A DNA stretch of 64,000 bases from Algibacillus agarilyticus (GTDB taxonomy: Bacteria; Pseudomonadota; Gammaproteobacteria; Enterobacterales; Alteromonadaceae). Where the stretch lies: contig NZ_QMED01000007.1 of assembly GCF_003286125.1 (NCBI RefSeq), positions 62,001 through 126,000 of the forward strand, given 5' to 3'. The position numbers were made by a program, and so were the translations under genes. The notes under the pieces were generated by a model that saw only the letters and a list, made by a program, of their open reading frames with translations, ran no database searches and was not told where the DNA came from. Each line of letters starts with the position of its first letter. The first letter of the stretch is position 1. Positions 49,129 to 58,473 of the stretch are shown here, one piece after another.

Positions 49129-50472
49129 ATGGTTCCATTCAGTAGAGTTGCAGCATTAATTGCATTGATAGGGTTGGGGGGAATGATCAGTTCAGTTTCA
49201 TTTGCTACCTCGAATGCAGAGCCGCCTATACCTGATGGTGCTCAAGCGGATCAAATCCGTTGGTCTATATTACCTAGTCATACTGATGATTTTAATCAAC
49301 CAAGCCTTGATGCAAAAAAATGGGATAATGCACCTAAATCATTAATTGTCGGTGCTTGGACATTTAGTAAAAATAATACCTTTGTTGCTGATGGCAAACT
49401 AAATATTGCCGCTACGCAAGAAACTCACACTCGTCCTTTTCCTGATGTTTGCCAAGGTGGCAAAACGGTCGATCGTGAACTTTATTATAAATCCGGTGCG
49501 GTACGTACACACACCGAAAGCGTTTATGGTTATTACGAAGCAAAAATGAAAGGCGTTAAGATATTTCCAGGTCTGAGTCCTGCTTTTTGGTTGTATAGTG
49601 ATGGTCATCCATTTCCTGATCGTGATGTAGTTGGCTCTGTTGATTATAGTGAAATTGATATTGTTGAATTGCAACAATCGGATTGGCATGGGCCAGGCGA
49701 CGAAGATCCAATCAATGTGATGGATCATAATTTACATGCACGCATTGTGGGTAAAAATGGTAAAACGTTTTGGCGACGTCCTAAGCCTTACCCTGAGGCG
49801 CAGTTAACGCGTTATGAAGCGCCTTTTGATCCCTCTTTAGACTTTCATACCTATGCGGTCGAAAACCGTAAAGATTTTATATTTTGGTATGTTGATGGCA
49901 AGTTAATTGGCAAGAAACCTAACTTGTATTGGCACCGTCCTATGCATATGATTTTTTCGATGGGCTTGCGTCGTATGTTTATTAAATATAATGCGAAATG
50001 CCAACGAGCTGATCCAAACCCTAATTATATTGTACAAAAAGGTTACCCTGAAGATGCCACCATGCAAGTTGATTATGTAAAAACATGGAAAGTTGCCCCT
50101 TCTGTTTGGTTAGCTAATGCGAGTGCTTATAAACAAACCACGTATCAAATTGGAAAATCAATTAAGGTCACTGTTAATTATCATGGCGGCAGTGATGATT
50201 ATGTTGATAGTGCATTGAGCTTAGCGTTAGTTGAACGAAACAACCAAGGGTTTCGGAAAGAGATATCGCGTGTTGAAGATCGCGGTGTGATGGATAAAGC
50301 CAAACAATATGGCGGTGAAATACAATTCAAGCTCGATATTGATAAACGGGTTAAACCTACGAATGCATTACCTGCAGGGCATTATTATACGCTAGAGCCA
50401 CGCTTTACTTCATCTAATGGTCAGTTGGTTGAAATGCAACAAGCCGTGCAAGGGATTAAAATAGATATTTAA
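49129..50472 (+). CDS. Secreted GH16 galactanase-like hydrolase
   Basis: A TTG at 49093 is possible, but the ATG at 49129 has GGAG upstream and gives a clear signal peptide (residues 1-26, ending SFA). The 447-residue protein has a GH16 domain (about 40-325) with the ExDxxE motif EIDIVE: nucleophile E175, D177 and acid/base E180. This form is shared by agarases, porphyranases, carrageenases and furcellaranases. Residues about 335-447 form an extra beta-rich domain. Sulfatases nearby favour a sulfated red-algal galactan, but the subfamily cannot be set by eye. A 10-bp palindrome CTAACGTTAG lies at 49074-49083, just after a possible -10 (TATATT). Confidence 0.88.
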   Translation: MVPFSRVAALIALIGLGGMISSVSFATSNAEPPIPDGAQADQIRWSILPSHTDDFNQPSLDAKKWDNAPKSLIVGAWTFSKNNTFVADGKLNIAATQETHTRPFPDVCQGGKTVDRELYYKSGAVRTHTESVYGYYEAKMKGVKIFPGLSPAFWLYSDGHPFPDRDVVGSVDYSEIDIVELQQSDWHGPGDEDPINVMDHNLHARIVGKNGKTFWRRPKPYPEAQLTRYEAPFDPSLDFHTYAVENRKDFIFWYVDGKLIGKKPNLYWHRPMHMIFSMGLRRMFIKYNAKCQRADPNPNYIVQKGYPEDATMQVDYVKTWKVAPSVWLANASAYKQTTYQIGKSIKVTVNYHGGSDDYVDSALSLALVERNNQGFRKEISRVEDRGVMDKAKQYGGEIQFKLDIDKRVKPTNALPAGHYYTLEPRFTSSNGQLVEMQQAVQGIKIDI

Positions 50473-50495
50473 AAAAAGATTAAAAAATCATTTTT

Positions 50496-50530
50496 AAAAC
50501 CCAGTAACGTGTCGAGCTACTGGGTTTTTT
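50496..50530 (+). terminator. Rho-independent terminator of the GH16 gene
   Basis: Stem AAAACCCAGTA / TACTGGGTTTT with an 11-base loop and trailing T residues, 23 bp after the stop. Confidence 0.88.
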
Positions 50531-51108
50531 ATATGTGGCTGTAAAATTATCTATTTTCGTTTTGTGACAAATTCACCTTTAAATACACTTATAAAAAGTC
50601 TTTGATTTATTTTATTTTCGGAACTGAATGATTGATTTAAGAACTGTTCAAAAACAACTCATTTTTATATAAAAGCCGTGTCAGTAGGAGAGTTTTAAAT
50701 GTATGAATTAGATAGCTACCCATTAAGATCTATAAACAAAATGATGCGCTAATTTGATTAGGGTGATGCTTTATATTCAAGCCGAAGTTTGCTTAATTTG
50801 TGGCTTCGGTTGTTGGGTGTGCTTTTAAAAAAATATTTTAACTTTTTTTTTGTGTTACTCGACGATTTATAAAAACTGATCTAGAGTTACTAATGACTGC
50901 TTTAAAATATAAGTACTTTGTATTACGTTCAATGATATTAGGAGGTCTGCTCGATTCGTTATGACTTCAAGCCGTTTAAATTTATGGATGAAGTTTTTAT
51001 TTAATATTTTTGGCTTTAGGGCTTGTGTTTCAGTTTTATGACCCAAACTCTATTTATGTAGTAAAATTTTTACCCGTACGGCTTAACGATAATTGATAAG
51101 GAACAACT
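50531..51108. other. Intergenic region before hpf
   Basis: About 580 bp. The only small frame with a ribosome site (TAGGAG, ATG at 50699) encodes 17 residues and is too short to support. The right end must hold the hpf promoter. No repeat was seen. Confidence 0.45.
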
Positions 51109-51465
51109 ATGAAAGTAAATATTTCTGGTCATCATGTAGAAGCAACAGATGGTGTTCAAGAGCATGTGGATGAAAAATTTAAAAAGATAGCCAGCCATTT
51201 TCCTACTTTAATTTCAATTGATGTCATATTAACCAAAGAACATAATGAAAACATGGTTGAAGCAGTAACTACATATGAAGGTGTAAGTATTGCAGTTTCA
51301 GGTAAAGACAATGTTTTATATCCAGCAATAAATAAAGCGTGTAAAAAATTAGATGCGGCATTAAAGCATCGTAAAGGTCAGTTAAAAGGAGACTTGCACA
51401 AAAAACCTGAAGTAACGACCCCAGAAATTGCGCATGAGATCATTCAAGAGATGAATCTCACTTAA
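51109..51465 (+). CDS. hpf: Ribosome hibernation promoting factor (short HPF/RaiA type)
   Basis: The 118-residue protein matches the HPF/YfiA fold. The start is MKVNISGHHVEATDGVQEHV, with a central VEAVTTYEGVSIAVSG strand and the basic helix INKACKKLDAALKHRKGQLK that contacts 16S rRNA. AAGGA precedes the ATG. Short HPF proteins block the decoding centre and promote 100S ribosome dimers in stationary phase. Here it is not in the usual rpoN-ptsN context, so it may be a second paralogue. Confidence 0.9.
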   Translation: MKVNISGHHVEATDGVQEHVDEKFKKIASHFPTLISIDVILTKEHNENMVEAVTTYEGVSIAVSGKDNVLYPAINKACKKLDAALKHRKGQLKGDLHKKPEVTTPEIAHEIIQEMNLT

Positions 51466-51845
51466 GCCCTTTTTTATTACTTATATTGAACGGTGCATGC
51501 TAATGCACCGTATCTAGATTCAAACATCAACCTGTATTCCTTTCCCAATCTAAAACTCTAAATACCAATTAACGGGTTTAATAGTCAATTTATCTCTCTA
51601 AATTCGTCTTTCATTGTTTAATATTAATTCTCGAATGAAATATCACTGTTTATTGAGCTGTTTAGATCGACACTCTAATATTGAATTGCGGGCGTTAGCG
51701 CGCTTAATGTGATGGTTAATCATGCTGCTTTGTATCGTTGGCATAGCATTAGTGAGTGTTAAGCAAGCTGTTAAATAACTTAAATTAATTGTTAATGAGT
51801 ATAAGGCGTGAGAATAACTAACTAGGCTAATCTACCTGTTGTGTC
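51466..51845. other. Intergenic region after hpf
   Basis: A perfect hairpin (ACGGTGCAT / ATGCACCGT, 51490-51511) lies 24 bp after hpf and may end its transcript, although no T-run follows. I see nothing else before MITE copy A3. Confidence 0.45.
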
Positions 51846-52123
51846 TATAGTCTTCTCGCTCAGGTTTTATGGTTCATTGTCAGCGCGTACTCTCGACTTT
51901 GGCTCCTGCGTCGTTCTAACACCTAAATCCATTTAGGCGGCCCTAATCACATAGTAGAGCATATGCTCATGGCGTCTCGAAGCTTGCCTGCATGGATGCA
52001 ATGCAGGTAAGGGGCGAGAGCAGGACGCGGTAGCTTTGACGGCTTTGCTTATCATGGATGTAAGAACTTAGGTTTCGTCTGGCACTAGAAACCTGCCCCT
52101 AGAACCCGATCGCTTTGACTATA
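51846..52123 (+). repeat. MITE-like repeat family A, copy 3 (278 bp)
   Basis: Starts TATAGTC and ends GACTATA, in the same orientation as copy 2. It contains one 47-bp-type unit, slightly altered (two extra bases in the palindromic part), where copy 1 has two and copy 2 none. Confidence 0.86.
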
Positions 52124-52140
52124 TTTTGTAAGCTTAAAGC

Positions 52141-52180
52141 AAAAAAAAGCTGGCTATCGCGGGGGAGAGCGAAGCCAGCT
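52141..52180 (-). terminator. Rho-independent terminator on the minus strand
   Basis: Read on the minus strand, AGCTGGCT pairs with AGCCAGCT around a GC-rich loop and is followed by eight T residues. It ends the transcript of the two overlapping minus-strand frames at 52309-53060. Confidence 0.85.
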
Positions 52181-52308
52181 AAGGAGACAAATCGTTAATC
52201 TAGACACATTTCACTTAAAAACGGTGAACAAGTATCTTGAAGTTATTTGGGTATAAGTGCGTTATTACTTTCAATAAGTGTAAACACGATGGTTATTGTT
52301 ACGCTTTA

Positions 52309-52854
52309 TTATTCGGCTGGTATATCACCTAATATAAAGTTTTTGCCTAATTTATCACTTAAGCGTTCTGTTTCATCCACTGCGGTTAAATACATCACCC
52401 AAGCATATTTACCCGCTGGAAAGTCGTTTAGCATATTATTAATGGGTAGTGATATCTCACCTGGTTCTGTTACTTTAAATTTTAATGTGCCTTCGGCTTG
52501 CCAGTTTTTACGATTAAGTAGTCTTATATGTAGATCACGTACTTCGGTTAAGCTGTATTTAATATTTAAAATATGCTCATTATTATCATTAATTTGCTTT
52601 GGCCATTTAGCCGACTTTATTTTGTCCATGTTATTAAAATTAATGGTCTTTACATATTTATCGGCATCAACAACGGTTAAGTTTTGTCCTACTTGATCTC
52701 CTATTTTATCTTGCCAATCTTTGCCTCTAGGTGTTAAGTAGGCATTAACACGATATTTACCCGGTTTAATGTTTTCTATTGGCATTTTAAAATGATATTT
52801 GCCTGATTTTTTTATGCGTTTACGGGTTGTCTTAATGTTTTTCCATGTTTTCAT
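52309..52854 (-). CDS. C-terminal part of a split two-repeat secreted protein
   Basis: The 181-residue frame has no signal peptide. Residues about 1-58 form the end of one beta-rich repeat (PGKYRVNAYLTPRGKDWQDKIG). Residues about 60-181 form a complete second repeat (PAGKYAWVMYLTAVDETERLSDKLG). The missing first half of repeat 1 is encoded by the overlapping upstream frame. The ATG used here overlaps that frame's stop as ATGA, so translation could also be coupled. No family is recognised. Confidence 0.55.
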   Translation of the reverse strand: MKTWKNIKTTRKRIKKSGKYHFKMPIENIKPGKYRVNAYLTPRGKDWQDKIGDQVGQNLTVVDADKYVKTINFNNMDKIKSAKWPKQINDNNEHILNIKYSLTEVRDLHIRLLNRKNWQAEGTLKFKVTEPGEISLPINNMLNDFPAGKYAWVMYLTAVDETERLSDKLGKNFILGDIPAE

Positions 52855-53060
52855 TTCTTGAACAACAACATAGAGTTCACGGTTTTACTGATGTTGAGTG
52901 TAATGTTAATAACGGGTACTTCTTTGAGGCCTATTGTTTCCTGTACCGAGAATGCTGAGATCACATCAAGCCCTTCTGCTTTTGCTTGCGATGTAACAAG
53001 GCTGAGAAGGTAGGTTAGTAAAACAAGCATGCTCGTGAATTTTATATCTAATTTACGCAT
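52851..53060 (-). CDS. N-terminal part of a split two-repeat secreted protein
   Basis: The frame could start at 53087, but the ATG at 53060 gives a conventional signal peptide (MRKLDIKFTSM... ending AKA, about 28 residues). The 69-residue product stops at TGA (52853-52851) within what should be repeat 1. The residues INITLNISKTVNSMLLFKK align with LNIKYSLTEVRDLHIRLL of repeat 2. A one-base slip (-1) at the stop would join it to the downstream frame. Confidence 0.5.
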   Translation of the reverse strand: MRKLDIKFTSMLVLLTYLLSLVTSQAKAEGLDVISAFSVQETIGLKEVPVINITLNISKTVNSMLLFKK

Positions 53061-53087
53061 AAGGAGATCTCTTTTAAAAATGAGCAT

Positions 53088-54106
53088 CCTGCTAGTTAAT
53101 ATCTATCTTTATAAAGGTCGTATGTTTATGTTTTCAATACTATAGGTGGCCGAGCAAAAAATACAAGTCTTTTGTTGTTTATTTGTTAATTTTTATTGGG
53201 CGCATATTATGCTACGGGTATTTAAAAGTCGGGCTTAAGTCAGTATTCGGGCTTATTTTGTATAGCAAAAATATTTATGAGGTTTGAAAAATGGGTAGCT
53301 TGACTTATTTTAGCTGCTCACGAATTTAGATTCATTAGTACAAAGAATAGGTGCAAAGTAATAGAGTAAAGTAAGAATGAAAGCAAAAAGTACAAAACGT
53401 GAATGGAATGTTGGTACGGGAAAGAAAGTCCCCAAGCATAAATGGCAATAGGTCACTTATAACCTTTATAAATTAATGGGCAATCTTTACACAATATTAT
53501 TTTGATAACTCTATATATGTTTGCGCTTTATTTAAATTTTAAACTGTCTTGTTGTGCATTTTTTCTGTTTAAAAATTGTAGCGAGAGAGGTGAACTTCGA
53601 TCTATTTATGTTATTACGCAATTTATCTCTTAGCTTTGTGGATCTCTCCTTATGCTTTTTTATGTTTTGATCTTACCTTAGTCAATTATATCCACACTTC
53701 GTATTTTAGAGTTAGGTAATAACTACCACGTTGCCAAATAAGTATTGTTAACTGTTACATATAGGTTTCAGGTACGAAAAGTTATTATTTCATCACTTTT
53801 GTTCCTATTTTCAACAAAAAAGTAACAAACTTATTGATAATATAAACATCATATGTTTATATATATGTTAGTAGCGTGAAGATGTTCCTTATTGGTTTTT
53901 GCTTTTACAGCTTAACTTAATAAAGGTGAAACCTGTCGTTTAGGTTTAATTACATCTCAATGAATGTTGATGATTAAATCAACAGCCAGCTAAAAATTTG
54001 AAAATATTACTCGTTTAAAGTGGTTAGCAACTCACTAACACTTTAAGTATTTGAAAATGTTCCCGTATTTGATGTTAATCAATACATAACTGAAGAGATA
54101 AATGAA
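53088..54106. other. Long intergenic region before the sulfatase operon
   Basis: About 1 kb, AT-rich. A 24-codon frame at 53377 (MKAKSTKREWNVGTGKKV...) has a protein-like, basic composition but only a weak ribosome site. The right end presumably carries the promoter of the sulfatase-enolase-dehydrogenase-sulfatase genes. No repeat or operator was recognised. Confidence 0.45.
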
Positions 54107-55678
54107 ATGGTTAATAAATTAGCCTCATTTTGCATCGCTGCATTAGGCGCACTAAGTGTAGCGTCATGCTCACTTACTGATGTGTCGCAAAACAAAACAA
54201 CTGTAAGCATTTCCGCTGAGAAAAAGCCTAACGTGTTGATTTTATTTTTTGACGACATGCGATTTGACACATTTTCGTACCGTGGTGGTCCTGTGTCTAC
54301 GCCAAACATTGATGCTCTGGCTGCTGAATCAACGCGTTTTGACAATGCGATGACTACGACCGGACTATGCTCTCCTTCACGTGCCGCTATGTTTACAGGC
54401 CGTTGGGGCCATAAAAATGGTTTAGATGATAATGTCGATCTTTACCATTCTCGTTTATCTGAATTACCGTTGTCAGAAGGCGGATTGCTGCGTAGAGCAT
54501 CCGAATCAGGTTATTTAGTTGGGCATGTGGGTAAATGGCACTTAGGTGCTCAAGGAACAAAATTGCGCGGTGCTGAAATTGATTTAGGTCAAGGTCATGA
54601 GCCACGTGAACGTTTTTCACGTCCTTATACACCCACGAATAAAGTCACACAAGTGGCTGGTTATTATGCGGGTAAACTCGATGCAAATAATGAAAAACAT
54701 GAATATTATCAAACGTTGCCAGGCACTTATGAAGATACACAAGCCTATAAAAAAGTGGTAGATGGTAAAAAAATGTTACGTCAGGTTGCTAAAGATGAGC
54801 GTCCATTTTTTGGGGTCATTAGTTTTAACCAGCCACATCCGCAATACCGTGTGCCAGAGCCTTATGCCAGTATGTTTGATCCGAATAAAGTCGTTTTACC
54901 GGTTAATCATGGTATTAAACGCGTCAATAAACCCTTTGCACAAGATGGTATTTGGTGGCCTTGGCATGATGTAGGTCATATGACCGAGATGGATTGGCGC
55001 AAATCACGTGCGCATTATTATGGCGCCATTGCCATGGTTGATCGCATTGTAGGTGAATTAATTAATACCGCAAAAGAAGAAGGCATTTATGACGATTTAC
55101 ACATTGTTTTATTAGGTGACCAAGGCAGCATGATTGGTGAGCACTCTTTATATGATAAAGGGCCTTATGCTTACGATGAGTTAATGCGTATGCCTTTATT
55201 AATTAAAAATCCTAAAGCGCAACCTCGAATTGTTAATCGTCAAGTTTCGATGATTGATATAACGCCGACATTAGCTGAGTGGATGGGGTTAGAAAATGAC
55301 GGGGATGTAGATGGTTTTTCACTTAACCCACTTATTGAACAAGGCGATAGTGCTCCTGAATATAAAGATAAACCCAACACGGCTATTTATGCTTATGAAT
55401 GGTACAACGGTGCATGGTTTGGGATAAGAGCCATTCGTACGCCTGAAATGAAATTCGTTTGGAATCCAGGTGAAGCACTTGATGAACTTTACGATTTAAG
55501 TAAAGACCCATACGAAATGACTAACCAAATTAAGAACCCTAAATATGCACAACAACTTGCTTATATGATTCAGTTATTAGATGACGAATTAGTTAGAGTT
55601 GATGACCCGTCAATTGAAACGTTCAGGCATCACATGAACGCACTTTTGAACCCTAAAAAGAAAGCTTCTGCACATTAA
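54107..55678 (+). CDS. S1-family sulfatase, lipoprotein
   Basis: The 523-residue protein has a lipoprotein signal (lipobox VASC, cysteine at about residue 21). The sulfatase signature CSPSRAAMFTG begins at C88, the cysteine that must be oxidised to formylglycine. LILFFDDMRFDTF supplies the N-terminal metal aspartates and KGPYAYDELMRMPLLI is the usual distal conserved region. No maturase gene is in the window. It begins a four-gene run in one direction with the enolase-type, dehydrogenase and second sulfatase genes. The substrate is probably a sulfated algal sugar; the subfamily is undetermined. Confidence 0.92.
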   Translation: MVNKLASFCIAALGALSVASCSLTDVSQNKTTVSISAEKKPNVLILFFDDMRFDTFSYRGGPVSTPNIDALAAESTRFDNAMTTTGLCSPSRAAMFTGRWGHKNGLDDNVDLYHSRLSELPLSEGGLLRRASESGYLVGHVGKWHLGAQGTKLRGAEIDLGQGHEPRERFSRPYTPTNKVTQVAGYYAGKLDANNEKHEYYQTLPGTYEDTQAYKKVVDGKKMLRQVAKDERPFFGVISFNQPHPQYRVPEPYASMFDPNKVVLPVNHGIKRVNKPFAQDGIWWPWHDVGHMTEMDWRKSRAHYYGAIAMVDRIVGELINTAKEEGIYDDLHIVLLGDQGSMIGEHSLYDKGPYAYDELMRMPLLIKNPKAQPRIVNRQVSMIDITPTLAEWMGLENDGDVDGFSLNPLIEQGDSAPEYKDKPNTAIYAYEWYNGAWFGIRAIRTPEMKFVWNPGEALDELYDLSKDPYEMTNQIKNPKYAQQLAYMIQLLDDELVRVDDPSIETFRHHMNALLNPKKKASAH

Positions 55679-55782
55679 TTAACTGTCGTGAACGATTAAC
55701 GAACTTTAATCATTGTAGGTTGATGAGAGAGCCAATGAGGCTCTCATCAACTAGAAAAATTTTATCCACTTGGAAGATCAAT

Positions 55783-56934
55783 ATGAAAATAGAATGTATC
55801 CGTACTCATCATTTACGTTGTCACCTCGACAAACCTTTTGGTTTTTCACAGTGGTTTTATGATCAACGCAATGTTTTAGTGATCGAAATCGTCACCGACT
55901 CAGGTGTATCAGGGTGGGGTGAATGTTATGGCCCGGCTGATGTGATTCAATCTGCAGTTGAAAAGTTTTATGCACCACGCATTATCGGTATGGATGCAAT
56001 CAATACCGATGCTATTTGGCAATTCATGTGGCGTGCATCTTTAGATTTTGCACGGGGTGGTGTGATGATGGCGGCTATGTCGGGCATCGATATGGCATTA
56101 TGGGACGCTAAAGGTAAATCTCTTGGTTTAAGTGTAAGCGAACTCATGGGTGGCCGTCAGCGTGATGTTGTTCCTTGCTATGCAACAGGTATGTACTATT
56201 TAGATTTACCTGAAGACGAGCTACTGCCTCTATTAGTAGAAGAGGGTGTGGGCTATGCAAACGAAGGTTTCAAAGCCATGAAAATCAAAGTCGGTAAAAA
56301 CCCTGATTTTGATGAAAAGTTTATCTATGCTTTACGTGAAGCATTACCTAACACCGAACTTATGGCTGATTCAAATCATGCATTTGATTTGCCTGAGGCT
56401 ATTCGTATTGGTCGCGCATTAGATGCGTGTAAATACGGTTGGTTTGAAGAACCTGTATCGCCACAACATCCACATTTTTTTAAGCAGTTGCATGAAAAAA
56501 TAGACGTGCCAATTGCGACGGGGGAATGTGAGCAAACTCGTTGGGGTTACCAAAAATTAATTGAAAACGGTGGCGTACAACTATTACAAGCTGACTTAGC
56601 ATATTGTGGTGGACCAAGCGAAGCATTAAAAATTCGTACTTTAGCATCGACACATGGCATCAACATGATCCCACATGTTTGGGGCACACAACTTAACTTA
56701 GCCGCTGCCACACATTTCTTAGCCAGTGCTTATCATGAGCCGGGTCGGGCTGAACCAAGAGATTTATTACTTGAATACGATCGCACTGAAAACCCATTAC
56801 GAGATGAACTTTATAGCGAAATGGTCGAGGTTAAAAAAGGTCAAGCAACGGTGCCCACTGCACCTGGCTTAGGCGTAACAATTGACCGCAATGCATTAAA
56901 AACTTTTGATATTAACGGGACCGAAACACGATGA
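55783..56934 (+). CDS. Enolase-superfamily (mandelate racemase-type) sugar-acid dehydratase or cycloisomerase
   Basis: The frame opens at 55720, but the ATG at 55783 has GGAAG upstream, giving 383 residues. The catalytic set of the mandelate racemase subgroup is intact: K167-x-K169 (MKIKVG), metal ligands D196, E222 and E248 (ADSN, WFEEP, TGECE), and general base H298 (PHVWGT). Family members dehydrate aldonic acids (rhamnonate, fuconate, galactonate) or isomerise 3,6-anhydro-L-galactonate. It overlaps the aldehyde dehydrogenase start by 4 bp, so the two are translationally coupled. Their substrates are therefore probably consecutive: aldehyde sugar to aldonate, then this enzyme. The start is not closely like the Vibrio cycloisomerase as I recall it. 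Confidence 0.85.
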   Translation: MKIECIRTHHLRCHLDKPFGFSQWFYDQRNVLVIEIVTDSGVSGWGECYGPADVIQSAVEKFYAPRIIGMDAINTDAIWQFMWRASLDFARGGVMMAAMSGIDMALWDAKGKSLGLSVSELMGGRQRDVVPCYATGMYYLDLPEDELLPLLVEEGVGYANEGFKAMKIKVGKNPDFDEKFIYALREALPNTELMADSNHAFDLPEAIRIGRALDACKYGWFEEPVSPQHPHFFKQLHEKIDVPIATGECEQTRWGYQKLIENGGVQLLQADLAYCGGPSEALKIRTLASTHGINMIPHVWGTQLNLAAATHFLASAYHEPGRAEPRDLLLEYDRTENPLRDELYSEMVEVKKGQATVPTAPGLGVTIDRNALKTFDINGTETR

Positions 56935-58358
56935 ACACACAATACAGAATGTTAATAAATGGTGAGCTCGTTAGCTCAGAAAAAACCTTTGATGTTGTTA
57001 ATCCAGCAACAGAAGAAGCCATAGCGCAAGTTCCAGACGCAGAACCAGCACACATTGAAATGGCAATCCAAAGTGCGGATGAAGCCTTTAAAACGTGGTC
57101 AGTTTTATCATTAGCAAAACGTGAAAAATTGATCCTTGCTTATGCAAATATTTTAGAAGCGCATAAAACTGAAATCATCGATATTCTTATTTCAGAAACA
57201 GGTAAACCAGCAGATAACGCTGAATATGATTTCGACATGCTAACAACGTGTTTGCGCTTTTTTGTAGAAGAAGCAAAACGTTTAGATCAGCCCGTAATTG
57301 CGGATCCAGATGGTCGTTTTCTTAACTATATTTCACGTCAGCCATTAGGTGTTGTTGTGGGATATTTAGCGTGGAACTTCCCACTTCTAAATGTTGGTTA
57401 TAAGATTGGTCCTGCATTAGCTGCTGGTTGTACGTCAATAATCAAGCCGTCACAAGCAACGCCTTTAGCAACATTACGTTGTGCTGAATTGGCAATTGAA
57501 GCGGGTATTCCAGCGGGTGTTATCAACGTTATTAGCAGTAATGACTATGACGTTACTAACCCATTATTAACCACCGACAAAGTCTCGTTATTCACCATGA
57601 TTGGTTCAACTCGTGCCGGTGTAGGCGCAATGAAAACCGCGTGTACTAACATTAAGCATTTCTCGGTTGAACTTGGCGGTAATGCACCGGTTGTTGTTTA
57701 TGACGATGCAGATGTTAAAAAAGCAGCTCACAGTATCATTGATTTAAAATTTGCTAATTCTGGTCAGGTTTGTGTTTCGCCAAATCGTTGTTTTGTTCAT
57801 GAATCTGTATATGAGCAATTCATTGCAGAAGCGAAAGCGCATGCAGAAGGCATCGTATTAGGTTCAGGTCATGAAGAAGGCCGCTTAATGGGACCCGTCA
57901 TTAATGCTAAAGAACGCACGCGTATTTTAGGCATGATTGAAGGTTCAGTCGAAAAAGGTGCCAAACTTGTTTTAGGTGGCTCAGCAGCTGATAAGCCTGG
58001 TTTCTTCTTAGAGCCAACTATCGTAGCTGATGTTGATTTATCAATGCCATTAGTGACTAATGAAATCTTTGGTCCTGTATTGCCTATTATCCCATTTAGC
58101 GACAATGACGATGTGATCGCTTTAGCCAATGACAACGAATATGGTTTATCGGCTTATGTTTACACCACCAATTTAACGCGTGGCTTGCAAGCTGCTGAAA
58201 AAATTAAAGCGGGTAGTGTGTGTATTAATGAAGTGCATTATGGCGTGCATTTACCGCACGGTGGTTTAAAACAAAGTGGTGTGGGTAAAGACTGCTCACG
58301 TTATAGCCTTGAAGAATATCATACGCTGAAACGTGTATCGGTTTTAATTAACGAATAA
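56931..58358 (+). CDS. NAD(P)-dependent aldehyde dehydrogenase
   Basis: The 475-residue enzyme has catalytic C281 (SGQVCVSPNR) and general base E247 (VELGGNAP). The cofactor-binding regions AWNFPLLN and FTMIGSTRAG and the C-terminal EIFGPVLPI also match aldehyde dehydrogenases of the lactaldehyde/succinate-semialdehyde type. Its start overlaps the enolase-type gene (ATGA). Between two sulfatases, oxidation of 3,6-anhydro-L-galactose or L-lactaldehyde are the leading possibilities. Cytoplasmic. Confidence 0.9.
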   Translation: MNTQYRMLINGELVSSEKTFDVVNPATEEAIAQVPDAEPAHIEMAIQSADEAFKTWSVLSLAKREKLILAYANILEAHKTEIIDILISETGKPADNAEYDFDMLTTCLRFFVEEAKRLDQPVIADPDGRFLNYISRQPLGVVVGYLAWNFPLLNVGYKIGPALAAGCTSIIKPSQATPLATLRCAELAIEAGIPAGVINVISSNDYDVTNPLLTTDKVSLFTMIGSTRAGVGAMKTACTNIKHFSVELGGNAPVVVYDDADVKKAAHSIIDLKFANSGQVCVSPNRCFVHESVYEQFIAEAKAHAEGIVLGSGHEEGRLMGPVINAKERTRILGMIEGSVEKGAKLVLGGSAADKPGFFLEPTIVADVDLSMPLVTNEIFGPVLPIIPFSDNDDVIALANDNEYGLSAYVYTTNLTRGLQAAEKIKAGSVCINEVHYGVHLPHGGLKQSGVGKDCSRYSLEEYHTLKRVSVLINE

Positions 58359-58473
58359 ATATTTATTGTAAAAAATATTAAATAAGCGCCTAAACTTTAT
58401 ATTAAAAATAAGTATTAGGCTCTTCGCCACAACCCGTGCAACTACTCATTGCTGCTTTTTTTGGAGAAACAAA

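Noticed and set aside
50699-50752. 17-codon frame after a good TAGGAG site
   Set aside because: Too short to support as a gene; no attenuator-like structure linking it to hpf was seen.
53377-53451. 24-codon frame MKAKSTKREWNVGTGKKV...
   Set aside because: Protein-like composition but too short, with a weak ribosome site; not enough to call a gene.
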